Assembly: GCA_947595925.1 (NCBI GenBank)
Contig: CANQEV010000008.1
Location: forward strand, 1 to 64,000
Source of the DNA: an uncultured Acetatifactor sp.
GTDB lineage: Bacteria > Bacillota > Clostridia > Lachnospirales > Lachnospiraceae
Length of the DNA stretch: 64,000 nucleotides
Reading direction: 5' to 3'
Shown: positions 44,640 to 52,445 of the stretch, one piece after another
Layout of the letters: the number at the start of each line of letters is the position of its first letter
Position numbering within the stretch: position 1 is the first letter of the stretch
Made by a program: the position numbers and the translations under genes
Notes under the pieces: model-generated
Databases searched by the model: none
Seen by the model: the letters and a program-made list of their open reading frames with translations, nothing else
What the model was told of the DNA's origin: nothing

Positions 44640-45182
44640 ATGAGGACATTGGAAACGGAAAGACTTTTGCTTCGGAATTTTGAAGATCGTGATGCGGATC
44701 CGTTCTTTGAATTTCTTTCCGACAGGGAGTGCTGTTATCTGGACGGCGGATACGAGCCGGTCACATCAAAAAAAGACCCGTTTTTCAGAAAGTGCATGAA
44801 ACTGTTCCGGCTGCAGAGGCAAGAACGCTTTATGATAGAGCTGAAAACGGAGCGCCGCTGTATCGGGACCATACATATTATGGAGGCGGAAAACCGTAAG
44901 GTAGAGGCCAGGGAGATCGGATACGGGATCTGCCCCGCCTATCAGAGCCAGGGGTATGCCACGGAAGCGGTCCGGGCGGCGGTTGCATATTGCTTTGCGG
45001 ATCTTGGAGCCGAGCTGGTAACGGCGAAGGCGGTCGGTCCGAATCGGGCATCCATCAGGGTCCTGGAAAAACTGGGGTTTACCCGGGAGGGGATCCGGCG
45101 CAAGGGCGCGGTGTATCCCCCTGTGGGCGTGGTGGATTATGTGTGTTTTTATAAAGAAAGACTGGAATGTGAGGACCGGTGA
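44640..45182 (+). CDS. GNAT family N-acetyltransferase (RimJ/RimL type)
   Basis: The 180-residue protein begins MRTLETERLLLRNFEDRDAD, the standard opening of RimJ/RimL-like acetyltransferases. It has GTIHIMEAENRK, the acetyl-CoA loop IGYGICPAYQSQGYATEAV near residue 100, and NRASIRVLEKLGFTREG near the C-terminus. The acceptor could be a protein N-terminus, an amino acid or a drug. GGGTGAAACGCC precedes the ATG. The dehydratase-type cluster starts about 140 bases downstream, but nothing links the two functionally. Confidence 0.88.
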   Translation: MRTLETERLLLRNFEDRDADPFFEFLSDRECCYLDGGYEPVTSKKDPFFRKCMKLFRLQRQERFMIELKTERRCIGTIHIMEAENRKVEAREIGYGICPAYQSQGYATEAVRAAVAYCFADLGAELVTAKAVGPNRASIRVLEKLGFTREGIRRKGAVYPPVGVVDYVCFYKERLECEDR

Positions 45183-45325
45183 CAGTTTGTCGGCGTCCGG
45201 CTGGCAGTTATGTGAGGGGAGAACAATGCCCGGCGGGATTTCTGAAAGCAGCGCGGAATTACAGAGGACATATCACGAAATCTTGTGGAATGATTCAATC
45301 ATAAAAAATAAGACGGGGTAAGAAG

Positions 45326-46102
45326 ATGGAAGAGAGAAAAACGAAAATTTTGGCGGTGGCCGGAAAAGGCGGGGTAGGAAAGACTTCCCTGGCGGGTACG
45401 ATCGTCCGGCTGCTGACGGAGGCATACCCGGGTAAGAGGATCCTGGCCATCGACGCCGATCCGGCGGTGGGACTGTCCGCCGTTTTGGGGATCGAGGTGG
45501 GAAAGACCATCGATGATATCCGGAAGGAAGTGATCCGAACGGTGGAGGACGGGGATACAAAGTCCGCGCTGGAACTTCTGGGCGAGGCGAAGTATGAACT
45601 CCTGGACGCCATCAGCGAACAGGACGGGTATTCCTTTATCGCCATCGGCAGGCCGGAGGCGGCAGGCTGCTACTGTAAGATCAATTCCTATTTAAAAGAA
45701 GTGATCGCCATGCTCTCCGCTCAGTACGACTATGTGGTGATCGACGGCGAGGCGGGGATCGAGCAGATCAACCGCCGGGTGATGGAGAAGGTAACGCACC
45801 TGATCTTAGTGACGGACGCCAGCAAGAAGGGCTGCCAGGTGGTTCAGACCATCAGGAAAGTTGCGGACGAGCTGGTCATGTATGAGAAGATCGGCGTGGT
45901 GGCGAACCGTCTGCCGGAGGAAAAAGTAACGGAACTCATGGATCTGGGAGGTCTTACGCTTTTGTCCGCGATCGAAGCGGATGAGGAACTTGCCGCCTAT
46001 GACGTTAAGGGTGAGAATATCTTTTATCTTCCCCGGGAGGCAAAGATCGTCAAGGGGGCGGAGAAAGCCTTAAGGAATCTGGGAATATTGACAAGTGAGT
46101 GA
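45326..46102 (+). CDS. CooC-like deviant Walker ATPase (metal-centre maturation type)
   Basis: The 258-residue MinD/CooC-class ATPase has the deviant P-loop KGGVGKTSLAG, IDADPAVGLSAVLG and GEAGIEQINRRV. It keeps the CooC-type paired cysteines in GRPEAAGCYCKINSYL (CYC), which in CooC bind Ni at the dimer interface for insertion into CO dehydrogenase. No CO dehydrogenase gene is in the window. It heads a same-strand set of dehydratase-family genes plus an acetyl-CoA-synthase-like gene, so I infer a maturation or ATP-coupled role in that system. GGGGTAAGAAG precedes the ATG. Confidence 0.8.
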   Translation: MEERKTKILAVAGKGGVGKTSLAGTIVRLLTEAYPGKRILAIDADPAVGLSAVLGIEVGKTIDDIRKEVIRTVEDGDTKSALELLGEAKYELLDAISEQDGYSFIAIGRPEAAGCYCKINSYLKEVIAMLSAQYDYVVIDGEAGIEQINRRVMEKVTHLILVTDASKKGCQVVQTIRKVADELVMYEKIGVVANRLPEEKVTELMDLGGLTLLSAIEADEELAAYDVKGENIFYLPREAKIVKGAEKALRNLGILTSE

Positions 46103-46238
46103 AGAACTTAGGTCAGCTCTCTCACGGTGAAAAAGAACTGTTTTGAACCGGTGGCTGTGTTTGACCGAGAGCAGGAGCGCATGTTTTTGAGGTACTTCAT
46201 TTTGGACTTGAGAGAAGCGAAAGGAATGGTTAGCAAAA

Positions 46239-47423
46239 TTGAAAGATCTGAAGCATCTCTATTATTTTGAAAAACTGCTGGAGGAGGCGAACCACGACCT
46301 GATCCGGGAGGCCCAGAGCCGGGGACAGATCGCCATCGGTGCCGTCTGTTTTCAGATACCGGAGCCCCTTCTGAACCTGCCGGGTTGTTTTTCCGTGAGG
46401 CTCAGGGCGCCCCGGACGGCTTCCATGGAGATGGGGACATACTACATGAGCAGTATGCTCTGTGAGGGATGCCGGGCGATTTTAGAGCGGGCCATCGAGG
46501 GCGGTTTTGAATTTCTGGACTGCATCATCGCCCCGGACGCCTGCGCCCAGATGAACCGCTGTGTGGAGAATATCGAACGGCAGAATCTCTGTACGAAGGA
46601 AAAATTCTTCGTCTCTTATGCGGATGTTCCCATGAAGGCCGACGACACGGCGCTGGAGCACTATGTGCGGCAGATGCGGGAGCATGTGCTGAAGCCCCTG
46701 GAGGAGCATTATGGGATCGATATTTCAGAGCAGGTCATGCGGGAAGCGGTGGAAACACAGAACCGGATCAGCCGGCTGATCTCTGAGATCGGGGCGTACC
46801 GCAAGGAGGAAAATCCCCGGATCACCGGCTATGAGTTTGCAGTGTTATGTACGGCGACCTACTGCAGTCCCAAGGAACTTTTGCTGGAAAAGCTGGAGGA
46901 GACGGCGGAGGAATTAAAGACCCGGGAGCCGGATGAAAAGCCCGGGTTCCGGGCAAGAGTGCTGCTGGCAGGCTCTGAGATCGACGATCCGGGCTTTATC
47001 CGTCTGGTGGAGGATGCGGGTGCGCTAGTGGTGGCGGACCGCTTCTGCTTTGGCTCCCTGCCGGGGCGAAGCGAAATCCTGCTTACGGAGAAGGAAGACG
47101 CGCTGACCCAGATCTGCCGCACTTATATGGAGTGGGGGAAATGCCCCCGGTTCATGAACACGGCGAAGATTCAGGAGCGTCAGACCTACATAGACGCCCT
47201 TGCCAAGGAGTATCACGCGGAAGGGCTGATTTACCAGCAGCTGAAGTTCTGCGATTACTGGGGTTATGAGCGGGCCTCCGCGTTTCATGTGATGCGGGAG
47301 GAGTACGGCTACCCCGTGCTGTCCCTGGACCGGCCCTATGTGGTGGGTAATTCCGGGCAGGTGAGAACCCGCGTGCAGGCTTTCGTGGAAAGCCTGGAGA
47401 TCAAGAGAGCGGGAAGAAGTTAA
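46239..47423 (+). CDS. 2-hydroxyacyl-CoA dehydratase family protein, smaller subunit
   Basis: This 394-residue protein matches the HgdB/FldC/BcrC/double-cubane family. SSMLCEGCRAILERAIEGG is the N-terminal cysteine region, followed by PDACAQMNRC, DRFCFGSLPGR and the C-terminal pattern LKFCDYWGYERASAF. QVRTRVQAFVESLE closes the fold. The cluster-ligand type cysteines (near 75/78, 102 and 338) are present, so an iron-sulfur cluster is likely. Known members dehydrate 2-hydroxyacyl-CoAs, reduce benzoyl-CoA or reduce small molecules at a double-cubane cluster. It starts at TTG 46239 after AAAGGAA; no ATG fits. Confidence 0.8.
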   Translation: MKDLKHLYYFEKLLEEANHDLIREAQSRGQIAIGAVCFQIPEPLLNLPGCFSVRLRAPRTASMEMGTYYMSSMLCEGCRAILERAIEGGFEFLDCIIAPDACAQMNRCVENIERQNLCTKEKFFVSYADVPMKADDTALEHYVRQMREHVLKPLEEHYGIDISEQVMREAVETQNRISRLISEIGAYRKEENPRITGYEFAVLCTATYCSPKELLLEKLEETAEELKTREPDEKPGFRARVLLAGSEIDDPGFIRLVEDAGALVVADRFCFGSLPGRSEILLTEKEDALTQICRTYMEWGKCPRFMNTAKIQERQTYIDALAKEYHAEGLIYQQLKFCDYWGYERASAFHVMREEYGYPVLSLDRPYVVGNSGQVRTRVQAFVESLEIKRAGRS

Positions 47424-47439
47424 GAGAAACGGAGAAAAC

Positions 47440-48978
47440 ATGGGAAAAGCAGTGGGAAGCGAGCCTCTGGGAAGGCTCTACACGGGGAAAAAGCCCCGCA
47501 GGCGCAGGGAGTGGCGCGGGTTGAAAGACACAATGTACGATTATTTCCGATGGCTGGGTTACTGGAAAACCCTGATCGGGTTTACCTTAAGCATCAATAA
47601 TATCAAGGGTTTTCTTCGCTACCGCTGGATGCTGAACTACCTCGCCATGCCGGACTATATGGACCGGCACACGGAGGGGATGCGGGGCGTACAGCTCCGC
47701 ATGGCGCACCAGGGGCTCGGGCTGATCGTGACGGACATCTGCGAGATGCTGAAGAAGATCTTCCGGGCGGACCCGGAGGTGGGCAACGACAAAGCGTTCA
47801 ACAGCAAGATCGTCCTGTTTGACGAGAACATGATGAGCACGCTGATGGGCGGTTTTCCGAATCTGATCTGGCTTTCTGTGGAAGTGCCGGCGGTGTATAC
47901 CTGTTCCATGCTGAACCAGACCGGTGTGACCTATTATGTGGAGAAGACCCAGGAGTACGGCGTGCCCTCGGATGTCTGCCCTATGCCCGCGGCGGAGCTT
48001 GGGGTCACGCTTGCGGACGACTTCCCGCTGATCGGAAAGTGCGCGGTACAGTGCAACACCACCTGCGACGGAAGCCTGATGGGGAACGGGATGGAGGCCA
48101 GGAGTTTTAAGATACCCACCTTCCAGCTGGCGGTTCCCATCCGCCACAGACAGGAGAGCGTGCAGGAGTACGCCGCAAAGGAGGTTCTGAACGCCATTCA
48201 CTTTATCGAGGAACAGACGGGGGAGACTTTCGACTGGAATGCCTTTTTCGACAGCATGAAACGCTTTAACGCCGAGACCCGGGAATTTCTGGAGTGGATG
48301 GATCTCTCAAAGACGGATTATCCCCAGATGATGGGGGTGACGCTGGCGCTCTACCGGTACGGCGTGTACCAGGCGGCCGGCGGCAGGAACCAGGCGTTCC
48401 TGGATATGGATAAGAAGCTGACAAAGCTGGCCATGAAAGGCTGGCAGGAGAAGCAGATGGCGGCGAAAGAATACCGTCACAGGTGCATGACCTGGGGCGT
48501 GCAGGCGGCGTATTACACCGCCCTGCCGATCTGGCTCATGAACTGCTGGGGAATCGTCCCCATCGCGGATATGCTGACCACTGTGTCCACGGAGATGGTG
48601 AATACGGAGGACAAGGACCAGGCTCTGCTCGACCTGGCGTACCTCTATGAAAATATGATCATGAGAAACCGTTCCAACGGCGGCTATGAGACCGGCGTGG
48701 AGGCCCTGTTCTCCTACTGTGAACAGCTCAGGATCGACATGGTCATCATGTATGTGCACATGGGCTGCAAGGCCATGTCCGGCTATCACGGTCTTTTTGA
48801 GGAAGAGGCCAGGAAACGGGGGATCCACTGGATCTGGGTAACACATAACCTGATGTGTCCTCAGGACGGTTCCCGCCGGGATATGCGCATGGAGATCAAC
48901 CGCTACATGCGCACGGTGCTCCGGGAGGAACCGCTGGATCCCTCGCTGGAGGATTTCGACGATTCTGAGAACTGGTAA
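47440..48978 (+). CDS. 2-hydroxyacyl-CoA dehydratase family protein, larger subunit
   Basis: This 512-residue protein begins 17 bases after its partner gene and belongs to the same family. CAVQCNTTCDGSLMGNG lies near residue 200, VIMYVHMGCKAMSGYHGLFE near 440, and a C-terminal segment RDMRMEINRYMRTVLREEP matches the family's closing helix. It carries an N-terminal extension of about 100 residues absent from HgdA/B-type proteins. Together with the previous protein it should form the heterodimer acted on by the activator ATPase downstream. No CoA-transferase gene is nearby, so a CoA-ester substrate is not implied. The coding end is partly duplicated 66 bases on. Confidence 0.75.
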   Translation: MGKAVGSEPLGRLYTGKKPRRRREWRGLKDTMYDYFRWLGYWKTLIGFTLSINNIKGFLRYRWMLNYLAMPDYMDRHTEGMRGVQLRMAHQGLGLIVTDICEMLKKIFRADPEVGNDKAFNSKIVLFDENMMSTLMGGFPNLIWLSVEVPAVYTCSMLNQTGVTYYVEKTQEYGVPSDVCPMPAAELGVTLADDFPLIGKCAVQCNTTCDGSLMGNGMEARSFKIPTFQLAVPIRHRQESVQEYAAKEVLNAIHFIEEQTGETFDWNAFFDSMKRFNAETREFLEWMDLSKTDYPQMMGVTLALYRYGVYQAAGGRNQAFLDMDKKLTKLAMKGWQEKQMAAKEYRHRCMTWGVQAAYYTALPIWLMNCWGIVPIADMLTTVSTEMVNTEDKDQALLDLAYLYENMIMRNRSNGGYETGVEALFSYCEQLRIDMVIMYVHMGCKAMSGYHGLFEEEARKRGIHWIWVTHNLMCPQDGSRRDMRMEINRYMRTVLREEPLDPSLEDFDDSENW

Positions 48979-49052
48979 GGCGGCGCGGAAAGGCGAGGCT
49001 GCTCTTTCAGGGTTTCCGATTTCGACGATTCCGGGCACTGGTAAGGTTGTGC
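48952..49052 (+). repeat. Duplicated 3' end of the larger dehydratase-family gene
   Basis: GATTTCGACGATTC...ACTGGTAAGG at 48952-48980 recurs at 49018-49046, 66 bases later, stop codon included. The rest of the 332-base gap (to 49310) has a repeated TATCGGGTTTRAA word (near 49156 and 49193), a small CCCGTAACGGG palindrome, and no gene. Confidence 0.65.
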
Positions 49053-49310
49053 GTTAGAGAGTTCAGCCTTCCAGAGTACCTTATGGTACCTGTCCTGGTT
49101 GGTTTTGTGGGATCCCAGCAGAAACGATCCGGCAATTAGTAAAAATCTATGGCGGATATCGGGTTTAAAATATGAAAAATCCCGTAACGGGTATCGGGTT
49201 TGAAAGACCGCGCTGAGTACGGGCGCAATCTCATAGTCCAGGAAGATACCGGGTTGGACGAAGCGGGACAGAAAACAGATAACAGTTGACTGTATGCAAG
49301 GAGAGAGAAG

Positions 49311-50102
49311 ATGGGAAAATATTTTGGCGGATGTGATATCGGCAGTACCTATACAAAGTGCATGATCCTGGACGAGGCAGGGAATATCGTTGCCAGCGTG
49401 ACAAACCGCAGCAGGATCAACCCTGTGCTCAGTGCCCAGGACGCCCTGAACGAGGTGGTGGCCCAGGTTCCGGATCTGGACAAACCGGAGGATCTGGCGT
49501 ATTTGATCGGTACCGGCTACGGGCGGAACAAGGTGCCCTTTGCGGATGAAAATATCTCGGAGATCAGCTGCCACGCCATGGGCGTGCATGTGACGGATCC
49601 TTCCGTAAAGGCGATCATCGATATCGGCGGACAGGATGTTAAAGGTATCGCCATCGACAGCGACGGCACGGTGCTGAATTTTGCCATGAACGATAAGTGC
49701 GCGGCCGGGACGGGGCGTTTTTTCGAGTCCATGGCCAGAGCTTTTGAGATGAGCCTGGAAGAGTTTTCCAACCTTTCCCTCTCCGCAAAGAATGTGATCC
49801 CTATCACCGCCCAGTGCGCGGTGTTTGCGGAGAGCGAGGTGATATCCCTTGTGGGCGAGGGAAAGCCAATGGATGAGATCGCGGCGGGGATTCAGCTCTC
49901 CGTGGCGAAGCGCTGTTTTGTGATGGCGAAAAAAGCGGGGGTCACGGACTCCGTCACCCTGACCGGCGGCTGCGCGAAGAACGAGGGCCTGAAGCGGGCC
50001 ATTGAAAAGGTCCTGAAGGTCAAGGTCGTGGATCTGAAGACGGATCCCCAGCTGATGGGAGCCCTTGGCGCGGCGGAGTATGCCAGACGAAAAGCGAGCT
50101 GA
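49311..50102 (+). CDS. Acyl-CoA dehydratase activase (BadF/BadG/HgdC-type ATPase)
   Basis: This 263-residue protein is an ASKHA-fold ATPase with GCDIGSTYTKCMILD as phosphate loop 1, DIGGQDVKGIAID as loop 2, and TGGCAKNEGLKRAIEK as the adenosine motif. Two cysteines that bind the bridging [4Fe-4S] cluster of the homodimer are in place: NDKCAAGTGRF and TAQCAVFAESEV. These activators use ATP hydrolysis to push one electron to the dehydratase-family partner. Length and residues are those of a functional HgdC-like protein. CAAGGAGAGAGAAG precedes the ATG. Confidence 0.93.
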   Translation: MGKYFGGCDIGSTYTKCMILDEAGNIVASVTNRSRINPVLSAQDALNEVVAQVPDLDKPEDLAYLIGTGYGRNKVPFADENISEISCHAMGVHVTDPSVKAIIDIGGQDVKGIAIDSDGTVLNFAMNDKCAAGTGRFFESMARAFEMSLEEFSNLSLSAKNVIPITAQCAVFAESEVISLVGEGKPMDEIAAGIQLSVAKRCFVMAKKAGVTDSVTLTGGCAKNEGLKRAIEKVLKVKVVDLKTDPQLMGALGAAEYARRKAS

Positions 50103-50175
50103 CGCTGAAAACAGGAAACTTTTGACAAGGGATGGATGAGTAGGCCGGTGTTTGCAGGATAACAAGGCAGGACAA

Positions 50176-50375
50176 CCCGGCACAAAACAACGCGGGACCG
50201 CAAGGCACAAAACAACGCGGGACCGCAAGGCACAAAACAAGGCAGGACAGCAAGGCACAGAACAACGCGGGACCGCAAGGCACAGAACAAGGCGGAACAA
50301 CAAGACACAGAATAAGGCGAGACAACAAGGCATATAGCAAGACAGGATCACAAGGCATATAACATGGCGGGACGG
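50176..50375. repeat. 25-bp tandem repeat, eight units
   Basis: Eight consecutive 25-base units start at 50176, 50201, 50226, 50251, 50276, 50301, 50326 and 50351. The consensus is CAAGGCACARAACAACGCGG plus GACCG; units 2 and 4 differ at one base, and later units drift. There are no unique spacers, so it is a minisatellite and not a CRISPR array. The unit length is not a multiple of three. It lies between the activator gene and the small membrane protein gene. Confidence 0.9.
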
Positions 50376-50440
50376 GCAGGCGGCATGGATGCGTCAGAAG
50401 TCTGATCTACGGAAAAACCGGGAAAGGGAAAAGAACGGAT

Positions 50441-50653
50441 ATGATCGTTTTGAAGATACTGGGAATTATTTTTAGCATAGTTGTCATTCTTTTTGTGGTA
50501 ACCTTTGTCATCTATTTTTTCAATTTGGACATGAAGCTGATGGCGCTGCTGATCAAACCCATGACCAAATTTTACGACTGGTCCAAGGCCAGACGGGATG
50601 CGAAGAAGTTGAAAGAGCGAGAAAAGGCTGGGGCGGAAAAGGCAGAATCGTAA
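50441..50653 (+). CDS. Small membrane protein, unknown function
   Basis: This 70-residue protein has one long hydrophobic stretch (residues 3-27, LKILGIIFSIVVILFVVTFV and on). An amphipathic segment and a Lys/Glu/Ala-rich tail that looks helical and cytoplasmic follow. I do not recognise a family. It starts 338 bases after the activator gene and ends 24 bases before the acetyl-CoA-synthase-like gene, so it could anchor that protein or the reductase at the membrane; this is inference from position only. Confidence 0.6.
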   Translation: MIVLKILGIIFSIVVILFVVTFVIYFFNLDMKLMALLIKPMTKFYDWSKARRDAKKLKEREKAGAEKAES

Positions 50654-50676
50654 AAGACCAAACAAAGGAGGCCGCA

Positions 50677-51405
50677 ATGTACCTGTGCGACAGGGATATT
50701 TCAATGTGTAAAGAATTGCTGGAGAAGGGATGTCCTAGCAGGCTGCCCGCCGCACAGGGCTGGAAATGTACGGATCAGGAGGCCCTGGTGCTCCGCTCCG
50801 ACATGGCTTACGAGCTGGGCGGCGGTACAAAAGCGGCGGTGAGCGGGCTGGGCTTTACCACGGACAGCGCTCTTGTGCCCGAAAACGGCGTGTTTTTGAT
50901 TGGGCCGGATCTTCCCGAGATTCGGGAGGATGTATCCTACGCAAGGATTACGCTGCTTAGACTGGATGATGTGGAGGAAGAGGATCCCCAGCAGCTGTAC
51001 GCCATCCTTCGAAAGCTGGAATATATCAGGTACCGAATCTATCCCGAGGGATATATGATGCGGATCTCCGCGGTGAAGGAGAGAGAGCCGGTCCGCATCT
51101 CCAGGGAAGCCCTGGGTGAGGGCATGGATTTTGCGAAGGTGGGGGCCTGTTTTGCGGGGCAGTACGCCAAAGATCCCCGGGTAAAAGCGGTTCAGACTTA
51201 TTTTGTCACCGATCCGCGCGCGGATTACGGAGCGCTGCGGAGCTATGCCCGCCGTTTTGAGCAGATCACGGAATCTCTGAACCTGGTATTTCAGGGCATT
51301 TCCATGGACTGCAGCACCTGCGGCCAGAGGGAGCTCTGTGAGGAGATCGACGGCCTGAAGGAATTACATCAAAATGTCACGGGAAAAATAACCAATCATA
51401 TGTAA
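50677..51405 (+). CDS. Short protein resembling the central domain of acetyl-CoA synthase (CdhC/AcsB-like)
   Basis: In this 242-residue protein, residues 70-215 follow the central domain of CO dehydrogenase/acetyl-CoA synthase beta subunits: VFLIGPDLPEI, a segment with MMRISAVKEREPVRIS, then EGMDFAKVGACFAGQY, and RVKAVQTYFVTDPRADY. The A-cluster domain with its SCGCFE motif is missing; instead a short C-terminus has CSTCGQRELC (CxxC-x5-C) that may bind an iron-sulfur cluster. N-terminal cysteines at 4, 11, 19 and 31 are also notable. CAAAGGAGG precedes the ATG. The link to synthase is by recalled pattern only, so function is uncertain. Confidence 0.55.
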   Translation: MYLCDRDISMCKELLEKGCPSRLPAAQGWKCTDQEALVLRSDMAYELGGGTKAAVSGLGFTTDSALVPENGVFLIGPDLPEIREDVSYARITLLRLDDVEEEDPQQLYAILRKLEYIRYRIYPEGYMMRISAVKEREPVRISREALGEGMDFAKVGACFAGQYAKDPRVKAVQTYFVTDPRADYGALRSYARRFEQITESLNLVFQGISMDCSTCGQRELCEEIDGLKELHQNVTGKITNHM

Positions 51406-51419
51406 TTATTAAAAAATTC

Positions 51420-51448
51420 TTGTATCGGCATTAAATCTGTGCTATGCT
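51420..51448 (+). promoter_or_regulatory. Promoter ahead of the Rpn-type fragment
   Basis: TTGTAT (51420-51425), 17 bases, TATGCT (51443-51448), 46 bases before the ATG at 51494. Confidence 0.5.
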
Positions 51449-51493
51449 CTTTTCAAAGCATAAGCATTCTTGTTTCTGAAAATATCAATATAA

Positions 51494-52105
51494 ATGTCTT
51501 TTCATTCACAGAAAATCTATGCTTTTCATCCATTCAAATTATACGGGCAGGAGATTTTCAGTGAAGAGAGACATGCGGTACCCCTTTATCTCCTGCGGAA
51601 TGAGACCGGGGAGGAGTTTACAGATCTCTTGGAGATCCAAGTGATTGAGCTGAATAAGGCGCTGAGCGGCAGGGACCGGATGGATGACTGGATCACGCTG
51701 TTCAACGCGGAGACGGAGGAGGATCTGAAGATGCTGGAAGCAAAGACGAAAAATCCGGGAATTTTAGAAGCGATCAAAGAGGTCAGACTGATGGGCTTGG
51801 GAAGAGCGTTGAAGGCGGTGTATGACGATCATATGAAGCAGATCCGGGATCAGAATGCCCGGGATGATTATGTGAGGGAAGAGGGAAGAACTGCGGGAAA
51901 GATGGAAGGAAAAGCGGAAGGAAAAGCAGAAGGAAAAGCCGAGGATATCCTGGAGTTATTGGAAGAATTAGGTCCTGTGCCCAGTGAGATAAGGGAGAAG
52001 ATCTGCGGCATTACGGATCTTGAGGATCTGAGGAAACTGTTGAAACTTGCGGCGAAAGCAAATTCGTTGGAGGAGTTTGAAAAAAATTATGAAAAACAAA
52101 CTTAA
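51494..52105 (+). CDS. Rpn/PD-(D/E)XK transposase-family protein, N-terminally truncated
   Basis: This 203-residue protein matches only the C-terminal half of the Rpn-type recombination-promoting nuclease family. Residues from FTDLLEIQVIELNKALSG, through VRLMGLGRALKAVYDDHM, to a charged GKMEGKAEGKAEGKAED repeat and a final helical tail are typical. The N-terminal nuclease core with its catalytic Asp/Glu-x-Lys residues is absent, and the first 35 residues look degraded. It is most likely a remnant, although it has a promoter. The 12-base GGAAAAGCAGAA-type repeat produces the GKAE tract. Confidence 0.65.
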   Translation: MSFHSQKIYAFHPFKLYGQEIFSEERHAVPLYLLRNETGEEFTDLLEIQVIELNKALSGRDRMDDWITLFNAETEEDLKMLEAKTKNPGILEAIKEVRLMGLGRALKAVYDDHMKQIRDQNARDDYVREEGRTAGKMEGKAEGKAEGKAEDILELLEELGPVPSEIREKICGITDLEDLRKLLKLAAKANSLEEFEKNYEKQT

Positions 52106-52391
52106 AAAAACAGGACTGCTTATGGCAGGCTTATTGCAGGGAACTCTGGGAAGTTATTTGGGATTATTGGGATGGGCATTCGCTTTTCCTGAAAATGGCC
52201 CCGGAAGCAAAGACTATGAAGAGGATATGTTCTTTGTTCCGTTAGGATTTATAATCATGCTTTTATGGATTATCGTGATGGTTGCAGCGATTGTACTCCT
52301 TCGCAAGAACAGGAAAAATCTGCTATTATTCTTGATCCCTTGGTTGATTGGACTGCTCGGCTGCTTGGTGTTTGTATTTATCCTTTTCTAA
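52089..52391 (+). CDS. Hypothetical membrane protein
   Basis: The 100-residue protein begins with a basic stretch (MKNKLKKTG), a hydrophobic segment over residues 10-34, a charged loop (PENGPGSKDYEEDM), and two further membrane helices (FFVPLGFIIMLLWIIVMVAA; LLLFLIPWLIGLLGCLVFVF). I do not recognise a family. Its start overlaps the end of the Rpn-type fragment by 17 bases. A longer frame from 52047 is less likely since it would overlap more and gives no better binding site. The tRNA genes that follow are on the opposite strand. Confidence 0.55.
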   Translation: MKNKLKKTGLLMAGLLQGTLGSYLGLLGWAFAFPENGPGSKDYEEDMFFVPLGFIIMLLWIIVMVAAIVLLRKNRKNLLLFLIPWLIGLLGCLVFVFILF

Positions 52392-52445
52392 AAGAATTAT
52401 CACTATAACAAGGAGATCTCCTCGTCATTCCTCCTGGCTTTTAAG

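Noticed and set aside
45226-45321. 31-codon frame (MPGGISESSAELQ...) with GGGGAG upstream, just before the CooC-like gene
   Set aside because: Start context is reasonable but the peptide is short, has no recognised relatives and no conservation evidence; left out of the gene list.
48903-50358. Minus-strand frames over the 25-bp repeats, giving a periodic Cys/Leu/Pro protein
   Set aside because: The periodicity comes from the DNA tandem repeat, all frames are open because the repeat lacks stops, and the frame runs antisense into the activator gene.
50176-50375. CRISPR array
   Set aside because: Units are directly contiguous with no unique spacers, and no cas genes are present.
45326-51405. 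Reading the cluster as a Wood-Ljungdahl CO dehydrogenase/acetyl-CoA synthase locus
   Set aside because: No CO dehydrogenase, corrinoid protein or methyltransferase gene is present, and the synthase-like protein lacks the A-cluster domain.
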